DNA from: an uncultured Lachnospiraceae bacterium
Lineage (GTDB): Bacteria > Bacillota > Clostridia > Lachnospirales > Lachnospiraceae
Reading direction: 5' to 3'
DNA: 25,861 bases
Assembly (NCBI GenBank): GCA_910587715.1
Contig: CAJUMV010000053.1
Span: 1-25,861, forward strand
How positions within the stretch are numbered: the first letter of the stretch is position 1; each line of letters begins with the position of its first letter. This document shows, in pieces, positions 1-7,833 of the stretch. The notes below the pieces were generated by a model. It saw nothing but the letters and a program-made list of their open reading frames with translations. It made no database searches and was not told where the DNA came from. The translations under genes were made by a program, and so were the position numbers.

Positions 1-824
1 TTCTCATAATAAGAGTTATCCTCACCTTTAAAAATGACAGATTTTTTCTTATCCCGTTTGAGTTTACCCTGTTTGATAAATTCTTCCTCTTCTGCCCGAA
101 TGCTTTCTAATAGCATGGATGCTGATTCGTCGTTCGGATCCTGTGGAACGAGTTTACCACGGATGGCAAGATCTATGATTTTGGATTTTGCTTTCTCTAT
201 AAATAATAGTAAATTCTTTTTGTTGTTGTCTATTTCTTCTACATGATTTAACAGTTTTGTTACTACTGTAACAATTTGAATTTGCTCATTTATCGGAGGT
301 AATGGAATAAATAATTTTTTTAAAGAGGTTCCATTACAATTCGGTTGTCCGACACCAACAGATTTATCAGTGATTTGGGTCCAATAACAAGAACTGTTAA
401 AAAACTGATAAATATATTCGACGAATAAATTACCAAGCAATCGGATTCTAATCAAATATGATGCGAAAACAGATGGATATGGTGTTTCTTTAATTAAAAA
501 GGATTTTCCAACAGTAGATCCTGTACGAGCAAAAACAATATCACCTTTTTCAAGTATATAAGTGTTTGGATTTTCAGTAGTTGTAAAGGGAACCGTTCCC
601 CAGTCAACTTTTCCATCTTGAATATCCGTAATGCGCAAAAGTCTGTACGTCCCTTTTAACTCCGACGAATTGCTCAGCCCATACTGAATAGCTCCGCTAA
701 TATTTCCTAATCTGCACCACGTCCACCCCTCCGGCACCTCAAACGGAATCTCATCTTCAATGCATTTCACGGTTCCATCCCGGAACTTCTCATAATGCAA
801 ACTAGCACATCCACATTGATACAA
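1..824 (-). pseudogene. hsdS: Type I restriction-modification specificity subunit (HsdS), fragment without start, continues past window edge
   Basis: HsdS selects the DNA target for a type I restriction-modification complex using two target-recognition domains separated by conserved helical regions. Read on the minus strand, the frame is open from 824 to base 1. It begins around LHYEKFRDGTVKCIEDE, continues through a recognition domain (PFEVPEGWTWCRLGNI, later FIPLPPINEQIQIV) and a conserved helical spacer (KSKIIDLAIRGKLVPQDPND), and ends at NSYYEK where a second recognition domain should begin. Full-length relatives normally start with a conserved helical block before the YEKF motif; here a TAA at 825-827 stands just upstream and there is no ATG, so the N-terminal region is missing. 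It may be a broken gene or a silent cassette of a shuffling hsdS locus. No hsdM, hsdR or recombinase lies in the window. Family assignment is firm; pseudogene status is inferred. Confidence 0.8.
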
Positions 825-851
825 TTAAAGACAATTTGATACAAATTCTAT

Positions 852-880
852 TTGCAACCCGCCTCAATATACAGTAAGAT
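852..880 (+). promoter_or_regulatory. Sigma-A-type promoter for the GGDEF-purF-like operon
   Basis: A TTGCAA -35 box (852-857) and a TAAGAT -10 box (875-880) are separated by exactly 17 bp. They lie just upstream of the ribosome binding site AAAGAGG and the ATG at 896. The -10 box is only 16 bp from the start codon, so the 5' leader would be very short. Confidence 0.5.
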
Positions 881-895
881 AAAGAGGTAGACACC

Positions 896-1462
896 ATGGG
901 GGTAACATCAGTGTTAAACATTCTACGGCGTTCCCCGGCACAGAAGCCTCAGGCAAAAGCGGTGGGGAAAAGTTACAGCTTAGGAAAATGGGATGCGCTC
1001 ACGGGCGCGGCGAACAAAAGCACCTTTCAGAAAATGGTGGAGGACGCATTGGCAGGCGAGCATACGCAAGGCTGCCTTCTTTTGGTGGATGTGGATCACA
1101 TGCAGGAGGTCAACGACAACTACGGCAGGGAGACGGGAGACCGGGTGCTGCAGGCTGTCTATGAAACGCTGCGGGAGTATTTCAGAGGGGAAGACGGCAT
1201 AGGACGGCTTTCGGAGGACACGTTTGGCGTATGGATTGAGGGGCTTTCGGCGGAGCAGGTGAGCGGTATCCGCAGGCGGATTGCCGTTGTGAACGACAGG
1301 CTGCTGCACGGGGATAAGGATATGCCCACCGTTACGCTGAGTGCGGGAGCGGCGCTGGGGGAGTCGGGCGAGAGCTATAAGGAGATGTACCGGCAGGCGC
1401 AGAAGGTATTGAACCGCGTGAAAGAGGGCGGACGCTGCGGCTGTGAAATATACACAACATAA
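896..1462 (+). CDS. Small GGDEF-domain protein with degenerate active site
   Basis: This 188-residue protein is essentially one GGDEF (diguanylate cyclase fold) domain with no sensor domain or membrane segment. The fold markers are clear: WDALTGAANKSTF (residues 32-44) matches the DxLTGxxNR entry, and LLLVDVDHMQEVNDNYG (61-77) contains the metal-ligand Asp and the usual substrate-proximal region. The signature RxGGDEF is replaced by RLSEDTF (residues 104-110), so both glycines that contact GTP are lost although an acidic residue remains at the third position. Cyclic-di-GMP synthesis is therefore doubtful; a regulatory or nucleotide-binding role is possible. The ATG follows AAAGAGG at good spacing. 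It lies 17 bp upstream of the PurF-like gene and probably shares its transcript. Confidence 0.85.
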   Translation: MGVTSVLNILRRSPAQKPQAKAVGKSYSLGKWDALTGAANKSTFQKMVEDALAGEHTQGCLLLVDVDHMQEVNDNYGRETGDRVLQAVYETLREYFRGEDGIGRLSEDTFGVWIEGLSAEQVSGIRRRIAVVNDRLLHGDKDMPTVTLSAGAALGESGESYKEMYRQAQKVLNRVKEGGRCGCEIYTT

Positions 1463-1479
1463 GACAAGGGGAGGAATAT

Positions 1480-2886
1480 ATGGGCGGTTTTTTTGGAGTG
1501 GCATCGAAGGAAAATTGTATTTTCGATTTGTTTTTTGGGACGGACTACCATTCCCATCTGGGAACCAGACGGGCGGGCATGGCGCTCTATGACGCGGAGG
1601 CGGGCTTTAACCGCGCGATACATAATATTGAGAACACGCCGTTCCGCACCAAGTTTGACAAGGATGTAAACAAGATGTACGGGACGCTCGGCATCGGCTG
1701 TATTTCGGATTTTGAGCCGCAGCCGCTGATTATCCGCTCTCACCATGGCACCTACGCGATTACCACGGTTGGCAGGATAAATAACAAAGACGAAATCGTG
1801 TCGGAAATTTTCCGGCACGGCAAAGGGCATTTTCTGGAGATGAGCGGCGGCGATATCAACGCCACGGAGCTGGTGGCGGCTGTCATCAACCAGCGTGACA
1901 ATCTGATCGAAGGCATTCAGTACGCGCAGGAGCTGATTGATGGCTCCATGACCATACTGATCATGACGCCGAAAGGGATTTACGCGGCGAGAGACCGGCT
2001 GGGACGCACGCCTGTCACGATTGGCAGGAAAGAGGACGCCTGCTGCGTTTCCTTTGAGAGCTTTGCCTATTTAAATCTCGGCTATGTGCCGGAGCGCGAA
2101 CTTGGCCCAGGGGAGATTGTGATTGTGACGGCGGAAGGGGTGCAGACGCTCGCCGCGCCGGGTAAAGATATGAAAATCTGTACGTTTTTGTGGATTTATT
2201 ACGGCTATCCTTCCTCCTCCTACGAGGGGATCAGCGTGGAGGAGATGCGCTATCATTGTGGGGCGATGTTAGCGAAGCGCGACGACGTGAAGCCGGATAT
2301 TGTGGCAGGCGTGCCGGATTCCGGGACTGCCCATGCCATCGGCTACGCCAATGAGTCGGGGATTCCGTTTTCCAGACCGTTTATCAAATATACACCCACA
2401 TGGCCCCGATCCTTTATGCCTACGATCCAGAGCAAACGGGATTTGATTGCAAAGATGAAGCTGATTCCGGTGCATGATTTGATTAAGGACAGGAGCCTTT
2501 TGCTGATTGACGATTCCATTGTGCGGGGCACGCAGCTTCGGGAGACGACGGAGTTTCTTTACCAGAGCGGCGCGAAGGAGGTACATATCCGCCCGGCATG
2601 TCCGCCGCTGCTTTACGGTTGTAAATACCTGAACTTTTCCCGTTCCACCTCGGAGATGGAGCTAATCGCGAGGCGGGTGATTCAGGAGATGGAAGGGGAA
2701 AACAAATACCCGAATCTGTCGGTCTATGCGGACCCGGACAGCACGGAGTATGCGCAGGTGCTGGAAGGAATTCGGGAGAAGCTGAATTTCACCACGCTGC
2801 GCTATCATCGTCTGGATGATATGATTGCGTCCGTCGGCATTGATAAATGTAAGCTTTGCACCTATTGTTGGGATGGGCGGGACTGA
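1480..2886 (+). CDS. Amidophosphoribosyltransferase-like protein (PurF family) lacking catalytic Cys1
   Basis: PurF makes phosphoribosylamine from PRPP using ammonia released from glutamine by an N-terminal class II amidotransferase domain. This 468-residue protein covers the whole family length. The phosphoribosyltransferase half has the PRPP loop LLLIDDSIVRGTQ (about residues 339-351). Iron-sulfur-type cysteines are present at Cys234, in the PACPPLLYGC segment and in the CKLCTYCWDG C-terminus. The N-terminus reads MGGFFGVASKENC, whereas active PurF starts MCG: the nucleophilic Cys that is exposed after Met removal is replaced by Gly. Glutamine-dependent activity is therefore unlikely; the protein could use free ammonia or have another role. 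The start is well supported by AGGGGAGG upstream, so a missed Cys through wrong start choice is unlikely. No other purine genes are nearby. Confidence 0.85.
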   Translation: MGGFFGVASKENCIFDLFFGTDYHSHLGTRRAGMALYDAEAGFNRAIHNIENTPFRTKFDKDVNKMYGTLGIGCISDFEPQPLIIRSHHGTYAITTVGRINNKDEIVSEIFRHGKGHFLEMSGGDINATELVAAVINQRDNLIEGIQYAQELIDGSMTILIMTPKGIYAARDRLGRTPVTIGRKEDACCVSFESFAYLNLGYVPERELGPGEIVIVTAEGVQTLAAPGKDMKICTFLWIYYGYPSSSYEGISVEEMRYHCGAMLAKRDDVKPDIVAGVPDSGTAHAIGYANESGIPFSRPFIKYTPTWPRSFMPTIQSKRDLIAKMKLIPVHDLIKDRSLLLIDDSIVRGTQLRETTEFLYQSGAKEVHIRPACPPLLYGCKYLNFSRSTSEMELIARRVIQEMEGENKYPNLSVYADPDSTEYAQVLEGIREKLNFTTLRYHRLDDMIASVGIDKCKLCTYCWDGRD

Positions 2887-2901
2887 AAGGAACATACATA
2901 G

Positions 2902-3885
2902 ATGATTTTCAAATGTAAAAACTGCGGCGGCAATACGGTGTATTCTCCGGAAAAGAAAAAAATGTACTGCCCGCACTGCGAGAGTGTGGACAGTGAAGAA
3001 AAGATAGGGGACAGTTCCCTTGTGCAGTGCGTAAACTGCGGTGCGCCTTTGCAGATTACGCAATATACCTCGGCATACAGGTGTGAGCACTGCGGCACGT
3101 ATTTGATATTCAATGAGCGGGTGGAGGGCGTTTTTGAGCCGAAACTGATGCTGCCGTTTTGTATCGGAAAAAATATGGCGGTGGCAGCCATGGAGCACGA
3201 GTTTTCCAGACGGCTTTTTGCGCCCGCCGATTTCCTGTCTGCGAAGAGTCTGGAGAAGATGGAAGGGATTTATGTGCCTTTCTGGCTCTATGATTACGAC
3301 GCGGACTATGATTTCGCGGGAGAGGGTACGAAGGTCAGAACGTGGCGGAGCGGTGACACGGAGTATACGGAAACTTCTTATTTCGAGGTTATTCGGCGGA
3401 TGGACGTGGATTTTGACAGGATTCCTGTGGACGCTTCCATCGCCATGGACGACGGGATTATGGATTTGATGGAGCCGTATGATTACCGGGCGCTTGCGGA
3501 TTTTGAGCCGCAGTACATGTCCGGCTTTTTCGGGGAAGTTTATAATCAGGAGGCGCAGGAGCTGGACGGGCGGGCGCAGGCAAAGGCTAGGCAGGCTTCG
3601 GAAGAGCTGATGCAGGGCTCTTTGACGGGGTATGCTGCGGTGCGCCCTTACCGGAAGAATCTGAATCTGAAAAGAGAGAGCTTCTGCTATGCGCTGATGC
3701 CCGTCTGGCAGTATGTTTACCGCTATAAAGACCAGTCCTATTTGTACCATGTGAACGGGCAGACGGGGAAAGTAATCGGCGTAACGCCCGTTTCCCGGGG
3801 AAAGGTGCTTGCCTACAGCGCATCCGTGTTTGCAGCGGTGACGGCGCTCTGTTATCTGGCGGTGCATGTGCTGGAAATCTTATAA
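2902..3885 (+). CDS. Double zinc-ribbon (TFIIB-type) membrane-anchored protein, YdjG-like
   Basis: The protein has 327 residues. The first 70 residues carry two four-cysteine zinc ribbons: Cys5/Cys8/Cys23/Cys26 and Cys43/Cys46/Cys61/Cys64. A middle domain follows, rich in aromatic and acidic residues and containing PFWLYDYDADYDF, as in proteins often mis-named after PriA or TFIIB. One hydrophobic segment near residues 302-325 would anchor the C-terminus in the membrane. Next downstream is a TPM-domain gene, the same pairing as Bacillus subtilis ydjG-ydjH, where the two membrane proteins are linked to the PspA-type envelope-stress response. A similar role here is inference, and no PspA homologue lies in the window. 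It starts 15 bp after the PurF-like gene. Confidence 0.75.
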   Translation: MIFKCKNCGGNTVYSPEKKKMYCPHCESVDSEEKIGDSSLVQCVNCGAPLQITQYTSAYRCEHCGTYLIFNERVEGVFEPKLMLPFCIGKNMAVAAMEHEFSRRLFAPADFLSAKSLEKMEGIYVPFWLYDYDADYDFAGEGTKVRTWRSGDTEYTETSYFEVIRRMDVDFDRIPVDASIAMDDGIMDLMEPYDYRALADFEPQYMSGFFGEVYNQEAQELDGRAQAKARQASEELMQGSLTGYAAVRPYRKNLNLKRESFCYALMPVWQYVYRYKDQSYLYHVNGQTGKVIGVTPVSRGKVLAYSASVFAAVTALCYLAVHVLEIL

Positions 3886-3943
3886 TTGGTTAGGAAATTG
3901 CGCGTGGGCGCTTGATTTCTTATAGAAGGGAAAGACGAAAGCT

Positions 3944-4819
3944 GTGAGAGAATATTTTCGCTATTTTAAATGGCTGTACATCGTTCTTGCCGCCGCTGCC
4001 ATTTTGACCGCGGTGCTTCACGCAGGGCATTGGGGGCTGGCAAAGGCAATGAATTACCAGCGGACGAATACCGAATGTATGACACAGGAGCGCGTATTTG
4101 ATAATGCGGGTAAGTTGTCGGATAAGGAAGAGGAGAAGCTTCGTAAGCTGATAGCCAAGAGGGAGAAGCAGACGGGCTGTGATATCGTGCTCGTCACGCT
4201 TAATGAGCCTTTGAAGGATTTTGCAAGGGCGATTGAGCCGGGTGTCAGCTCTGAGGAGTTTGTGAGGGTGTACGCAGAGCAGAGCTGGGAGAACATGGGG
4301 TTCGGCTACGACAAGCCCGACGGCGACGGCGTGATGCTGGTGGATAATTGGTCGAGGGAGGACGACGGCAGAATCCATACTTGGCTGTGCACCACCGGGC
4401 GGGCGAGGGATGCCTACTATGTGGAAGATATCGACCATCTGCTAGACAATGTATACTTATATGTGGAGAGTGATCCTTATCGTGCTTACAAGACCTATAT
4501 CAACGACTTTTACCACGATATGATGGGCTGGAAAGTGTTTCACGTGTCTGTGCCGAGATATGTGCCCTGGCTGATAGGAATAATAGCGGCTGTTATCTTT
4601 GCGGCGCTGAACTGGCGTTCCAAAGAAGGGAAAAAGACAACTACGGCTACCACTTATGTGGCGGGCAGGGAGCCAGTTTTTAGGGTGGCACAGGATCGGT
4701 TTTTGAGAAAGACGGTAACGCAGCGGAAAATTCAGACGAGCAGCGGCGGCGGACATGGTGGCGGCGGCAGTCATGGCGGTGGTGGCGGTCATCACGGCGG
4801 CGGGGGACACAGCCGTTAG
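3944..4819 (+). CDS. TPM-domain membrane protein with Gly/His-rich C-terminus, YdjH-like
   Basis: The protein has 291 residues. A membrane segment near residues 11-27 is followed by an extracytoplasmic TPM-type domain (about 45-200, with RVFDNAGKLSDKEEEKL at its start, the usual opening of this domain). A second membrane segment (about 205-222) is followed by a short basic region and a tail of repeated GGGH/GGGGSH units. TPM domains are small alpha/beta folds that in other systems bind metals or act in photosystem repair or membrane stress; the function here is unknown. Translation appears to start at GTG 3944, with AGAAGGG somewhat far upstream. A 58-bp gap with an imperfect hairpin (3894-3919) separates it from the zinc-ribbon gene. 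The low-complexity tail resembles tails seen in bacterial TPM proteins and may bind metal. Confidence 0.75.
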   Translation: MREYFRYFKWLYIVLAAAAILTAVLHAGHWGLAKAMNYQRTNTECMTQERVFDNAGKLSDKEEEKLRKLIAKREKQTGCDIVLVTLNEPLKDFARAIEPGVSSEEFVRVYAEQSWENMGFGYDKPDGDGVMLVDNWSREDDGRIHTWLCTTGRARDAYYVEDIDHLLDNVYLYVESDPYRAYKTYINDFYHDMMGWKVFHVSVPRYVPWLIGIIAAVIFAALNWRSKEGKKTTTATTYVAGREPVFRVAQDRFLRKTVTQRKIQTSSGGGHGGGGSHGGGGGHHGGGGHSR

Positions 4820-4851
4820 CGGCATTCTCCGCGCGGGTTTGAGCATGAAAT

Positions 4852-4928
4852 CGAGTAGGGAAGCCATCTTTCCCTACTCGCTGCGCCGCCCGCACGCTGC
4901 TTCAGCAGCAATATTCCATGTGCGGGCG
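4852..4928. repeat. Tandem hairpins in the convergent spacer
   Basis: Two palindromes lie back to back. The first is an 11-bp perfect stem (4852-4862 with 4870-4880). The second is a 9-bp stem (4887-4895 with 4920-4928) enclosing a further 5-bp stem-loop (4896-4900 with 4905-4909). They sit between the TPM gene and rpsT, which converge. They may end the upstream operon, but neither is followed by a clear T-run on the plus strand. Confidence 0.45.
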
Positions 4929-4938
4929 TGTGCATAAG

Positions 4939-4969
4939 AAAGGAGCGGGTGCAATGCACTCGCTCCTTT
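4939..4969 (-). terminator. Rho-independent terminator of rpsT
   Basis: A near-perfect palindrome of about 15 bp with one G-T pair lies 26 bp beyond the rpsT stop codon. On the minus strand the stem is followed directly by TTTCTTAT, which is a typical U-rich release tract. On the plus strand the flank is A-rich, so the element fits rpsT better than the opposing operon. Confidence 0.65.
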
Positions 4970-4994
4970 AAAGCTTCGTTATAAAATCTGATTT

Positions 4995-5258
4995 TTACGC
5001 CATCTTGTTTACGGCGAGAGCCATACGGGAAACCTTTCTGGCAGAGGTATTCTTGTGGTATACGCCCTTTTTGGTAGCCTTGTCAAGAGCGGACGTAGCA
5101 GCAAGCAGCGCGCTCTGTGCGGCAGCCTTATCCTTTGCTTCGATAGCGGCATATACCTTCTTGATCGCGGTCTTCACGCCGGACTTGATAGACTTGTTTC
5201 TCTCAGCCTTTGTCCTGTTTACCAAAATTCTCTTTTTCGCAGATTTGATATTAGCCAT
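4995..5258 (-). CDS. rpsT: 30S ribosomal protein S20
   Basis: S20 binds 16S rRNA early in 30S subunit assembly. The 87-residue product is highly basic and begins MANIKSAKKRILVNRTKAER, a textbook S20 start. It continues with the TAIKKVY and HKNTSARKVSRM segments found in the family. The correct start is the ATG at 5258-5256, since GGAGG lies five bases upstream; an in-frame ATG four codons earlier would place that ribosome binding site inside the gene. It is transcribed divergently from gpr, and rpsT next to gpr, spoIIP and lepA is the usual arrangement in Firmicutes. Confidence 0.97.
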   Translation of the reverse strand: MANIKSAKKRILVNRTKAERNKSIKSGVKTAIKKVYAAIEAKDKAAAQSALLAATSALDKATKKGVYHKNTSARKVSRMALAVNKMA

Positions 5259-5356
5259 AACATCCTCCATTTCAAAACATTTGCACTTTATTTTCTTATA
5301 AGGACGTGTCTCATTAAAGACGGACACGGACGTTTTAATGGAAACACACGCATATT

Positions 5357-5385
5357 ATTTTAGTTTATGGAAATGGGGATGTCAA
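5357..5385 (-). promoter_or_regulatory. Sigma-A promoter of rpsT
   Basis: On the minus strand a perfect TTGACA (5385-5380) and a TAAAAT -10 box (5362-5357) are separated by 17 bp. The resulting leader is about 90 nt. It contains an inverted repeat, CATTAAA at 5312-5318 with TTTAATG at 5334-5340, that could fold before the ribosome binding site. Confidence 0.7.
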
Positions 5386-5512
5386 TACATATTTTGTTTA
5401 TTTTTGCAAAAAATAGAAAACAAAATGGGCAGGCGAAAGAAAAGAGCATAAACTATAGTAGCTGCAAAAGAAAAGTAAGCGGCTGCGAAGCCAGAAAGGA
5501 ATGGAAATTGCG

Positions 5513-6379
5513 ATGGATAGCTGGTCAAATGTCAGGACGGACTTGGCGTTGGAAGCCAGAGAAGGTATTGGAGAAAAAGAGTCCGGGCTTCATGGTGTGG
5601 AAGTGGAAGAGTACTATGACGAGGAGAGCGACGTGCATATCACCCGGGTGGTCATAGAGACGAAAAACGGGGCAAAGGCGCTGGGGAAACCTATGGGAAC
5701 CTATATCACGCTGGAAGCGCCTGCAATGACGGAGCCGGAGGAGGACTATCATCAGGAGATATCCCGTATCTTGGCGGAGCAGCTTCGGGGGATTCTGCCG
5801 AATCCGGATAAGGAGCAGTCGATTCTGGTGGTGGGGCTCGGCAATCGGGAGGTTACGGCGGATTCCCTCGGACCGAATGTAGTCGATAACCTCTTTGTCA
5901 ACAGGCATATTGTGATGGAGTATGGAAAAGTGGCTTACAACCGGACGAAGATGCATCTGGTAAGCAGTCTGGCGCCGGGCGTTATGGCGAAGACGGGTAT
6001 GGAGTCCGCGGAGATCATCAAGGGCGTGATCGGGGAGACAAAGCCGGATATGGTGATTGCGATTGACGCGCTGGCGGCACGTTCCACCAAACGCCTAAAC
6101 CGCACCATCCAAATCACGAATACGGGCATTCATCCCGGCTCCGGCGTGGGAAACCACAGAAACGCCATTACGGAGGAGACGCTTCATATTCCGGTACTGG
6201 CACTTGGCGTGCCGACGGTGGTGGATGCGGCTACGATTGTGGGGGATGCTATGGGAGAGCGTCCTGCCACGCTTAAGGAACTGAACAATATGTATGTGAC
6301 CACAAAGGATGTGGATCAGCAGATACGACAGATTAGCCACATTATCTGCGACGGGATTAACGGCGCGCTGAATCTCTGA
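5513..6379 (+). CDS. gpr: GPR endopeptidase, germination spore protease
   Basis: GPR is an aspartic-type protease that degrades the small acid-soluble proteins coating spore DNA during germination, supplying amino acids. The product has 288 residues and begins MDSWSNVRTDLALEAREG, matching the zymogen N-terminus where self-cleavage occurs. The family core is visible: VVGLGNREVTADSLGP (catalytic-type Asp about residue 117), SLAPGVMAKTG, and VIAIDALAARSTKRLNRTIQ (second Asp about residue 185), followed by the HPGSGVGNHR segment. An upstream ATG at 5501 abuts the AAAGGA with no spacing, so the ATG at 5513 is preferred. The gene lies next to spoIIP, as usual. It implies an endospore former. A forespore sigma-F/G promoter is expected but I could not place one confidently. 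Confidence 0.95.
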   Translation: MDSWSNVRTDLALEAREGIGEKESGLHGVEVEEYYDEESDVHITRVVIETKNGAKALGKPMGTYITLEAPAMTEPEEDYHQEISRILAEQLRGILPNPDKEQSILVVGLGNREVTADSLGPNVVDNLFVNRHIVMEYGKVAYNRTKMHLVSSLAPGVMAKTGMESAEIIKGVIGETKPDMVIAIDALAARSTKRLNRTIQITNTGIHPGSGVGNHRNAITEETLHIPVLALGVPTVVDAATIVGDAMGERPATLKELNNMYVTTKDVDQQIRQISHIICDGINGALNL

Positions 6380-6464
6380 CAAGGAGCGCGCGTGAAAGAA
6401 ACGATTCGATGCGGGTCGAAGCATTTACGCATGAACCTGCATTTGCCGTGCATATATCTGTAGT

Positions 6465-7793
6465 ATGTACAAGAATAGAAAATGGCTGAAATATATATTG
6501 ATAACGATTGTTATTATATCTGTCGGATTTGGAGCGGTAGAGCTTTGGCGGGGACGTGAGAAGAAAACGGAGGCTTCCGTCCTCCATGGGCTTGTGGAGG
6601 AGCTGGTGATGGAACCTTATCTTCCCGGAATCCGTAGGATGAGCGAGACCGAGCGCCGCGCGTCGAAGGACGGCTTTTGGCGAGGGGCTCTCCTTTCCCC
6701 GTATCCGGGGCTTCTCTATGCCCTGGAAAACGGGGAGGAGAGTGTGACGGAGAGCGATTACGCCAGACTTCTTCTGCCGGAGGGAAGCGACGAGGATTAC
6801 AAGGGGCTGGCGGAGGACGCGCTGGAGTACGGCGAAGACGCCATGCATCTGGAAAAGAATCTGGAATCGGCTTTTTTTAAAGAAAACGAGCGTTATTTAT
6901 CGGAAGAAGAGAAAGACGGGGAGCAAGAGGAAGAGGCGGCGGACGAAACGAGGGAGCAGCAGTCGTTTGCAAGGATGGAGGAGAAAAGCTACCGCTACCA
7001 TTGGGAAGAGCTGACCTCTTACGAAGCTCTGATAAAGGCTTTTTACGCGGTGGACAGCACGACCGTTGCGGGAGAGGAGCTTTTGCGGGCAGAGACGCTT
7101 TTGGAAAAGGATATGCGGATTCACGGGGATGCGGATACACCCCAGATTCTGCTTTATCACACCCATTCCAAAGAGAACTTTGCAGATTCCGTGCCGGGGG
7201 ATGAAAACAGCGGCATTCTGGGGGCGGGGGAGTATCTGGCAGAGCTTTTGCGGGAGGAATACGGGTATCATGTGATACATGATACAGGATGCTATGACGA
7301 AGACAGATCCTATGCCTACAATAATTCGCTGCCCGCCGTGGAGGCTATTTTGCAGGAAAATCCGTCCATTGAGGCGGTAATCGACCTGCACCGGGATGAA
7401 ATGCCCGCGGACAGGCGTCTGGTGATGGACCTGCAGGGGCGTCCCACCGCACAGTTTATGTTTTTTAACGGTCTTTGCCGTACAAAGAAGGGGGCGATTG
7501 AACAGCTGGAAAATCCTTATCTGGCGGATAATCTGGCGCTGTCCTTCCAGATGCAGGCGGCGTGCAATGAGTATTATCCCGGCGTGGCGCGCAGAATTTA
7601 CCTGAAAGCGTACCGCTATAACATGCATCTTTGCCCTAAATCCCTGCTGATTGAGCTGGGTGCGCAGAACAATACGGAAGAGGAAATACATAACGCGTGT
7701 GATGTTTTGGCACATGTGCTGGATCTGGTCTTTTCCGGCAGGGAGCCGGAGCGGGGAGAGGACGTGACGGAGGAGTCTCCGGAAGGCGATTAA
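6465..7793 (+). CDS. spoIIP: Stage II sporulation protein P, peptidoglycan hydrolase
   Basis: SpoIIP works with SpoIID and SpoIIM in the mother-cell membrane to remove septal peptidoglycan and drive engulfment of the forespore, acting as amidase and endopeptidase. The product has 442 residues. A membrane anchor covers about residues 10-27, followed by a long charged region (about 140-165, very Glu-rich) that is probably a flexible linker. The catalytic domain carries YHTHSKENF (His232), VIDLHRDE and LIELGAQNNTEEE, all diagnostic. The ribosome binding site before ATG 6465 is weak, but no better start lies upstream in frame. It follows gpr by 85 bp and its stop codon overlaps the spacer that holds the lepA promoter. 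Confidence 0.95.
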   Translation: MYKNRKWLKYILITIVIISVGFGAVELWRGREKKTEASVLHGLVEELVMEPYLPGIRRMSETERRASKDGFWRGALLSPYPGLLYALENGEESVTESDYARLLLPEGSDEDYKGLAEDALEYGEDAMHLEKNLESAFFKENERYLSEEEKDGEQEEEAADETREQQSFARMEEKSYRYHWEELTSYEALIKAFYAVDSTTVAGEELLRAETLLEKDMRIHGDADTPQILLYHTHSKENFADSVPGDENSGILGAGEYLAELLREEYGYHVIHDTGCYDEDRSYAYNNSLPAVEAILQENPSIEAVIDLHRDEMPADRRLVMDLQGRPTAQFMFFNGLCRTKKGAIEQLENPYLADNLALSFQMQAACNEYYPGVARRIYLKAYRYNMHLCPKSLLIELGAQNNTEEEIHNACDVLAHVLDLVFSGREPERGEDVTEESPEGD

Positions 7794-7795
7794 TG

Positions 7796-7824
7796 TGGAC
7801 ATCCCGCTGTGGATTTGTTATACT
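7796..7824 (+). promoter_or_regulatory. Sigma-A-type promoter for lepA-hemW
   Basis: TGGACA (7796-7801) and TATACT (7819-7824) are separated by 17 bp, beginning 2 bp after the spoIIP stop codon. This would let the housekeeping genes lepA and hemW be transcribed independently of the upstream sporulation genes. Confidence 0.55.
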
Positions 7825-7833
7825 ATGCTAGAT

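Noticed and set aside
2662..3867. Long minus-strand ORF of about 400 codons
   Set aside because: It lies opposite the PurF-like and zinc-ribbon genes. Its composition is rich in Arg, His and Pro with no motifs, as expected for an antisense shadow in GC-rich coding DNA.
5259..5327. Longer rpsT start giving 110 residues
   Set aside because: It would place the GGAGG site inside the gene and add residues not seen in S20. The MANIKSAKKR start is standard.
6897..7802. Minus-strand ORF opposite spoIIP
   Set aside because: SpoIIP catalytic motifs on the plus strand are decisive, and the minus product shows only antisense-type composition.
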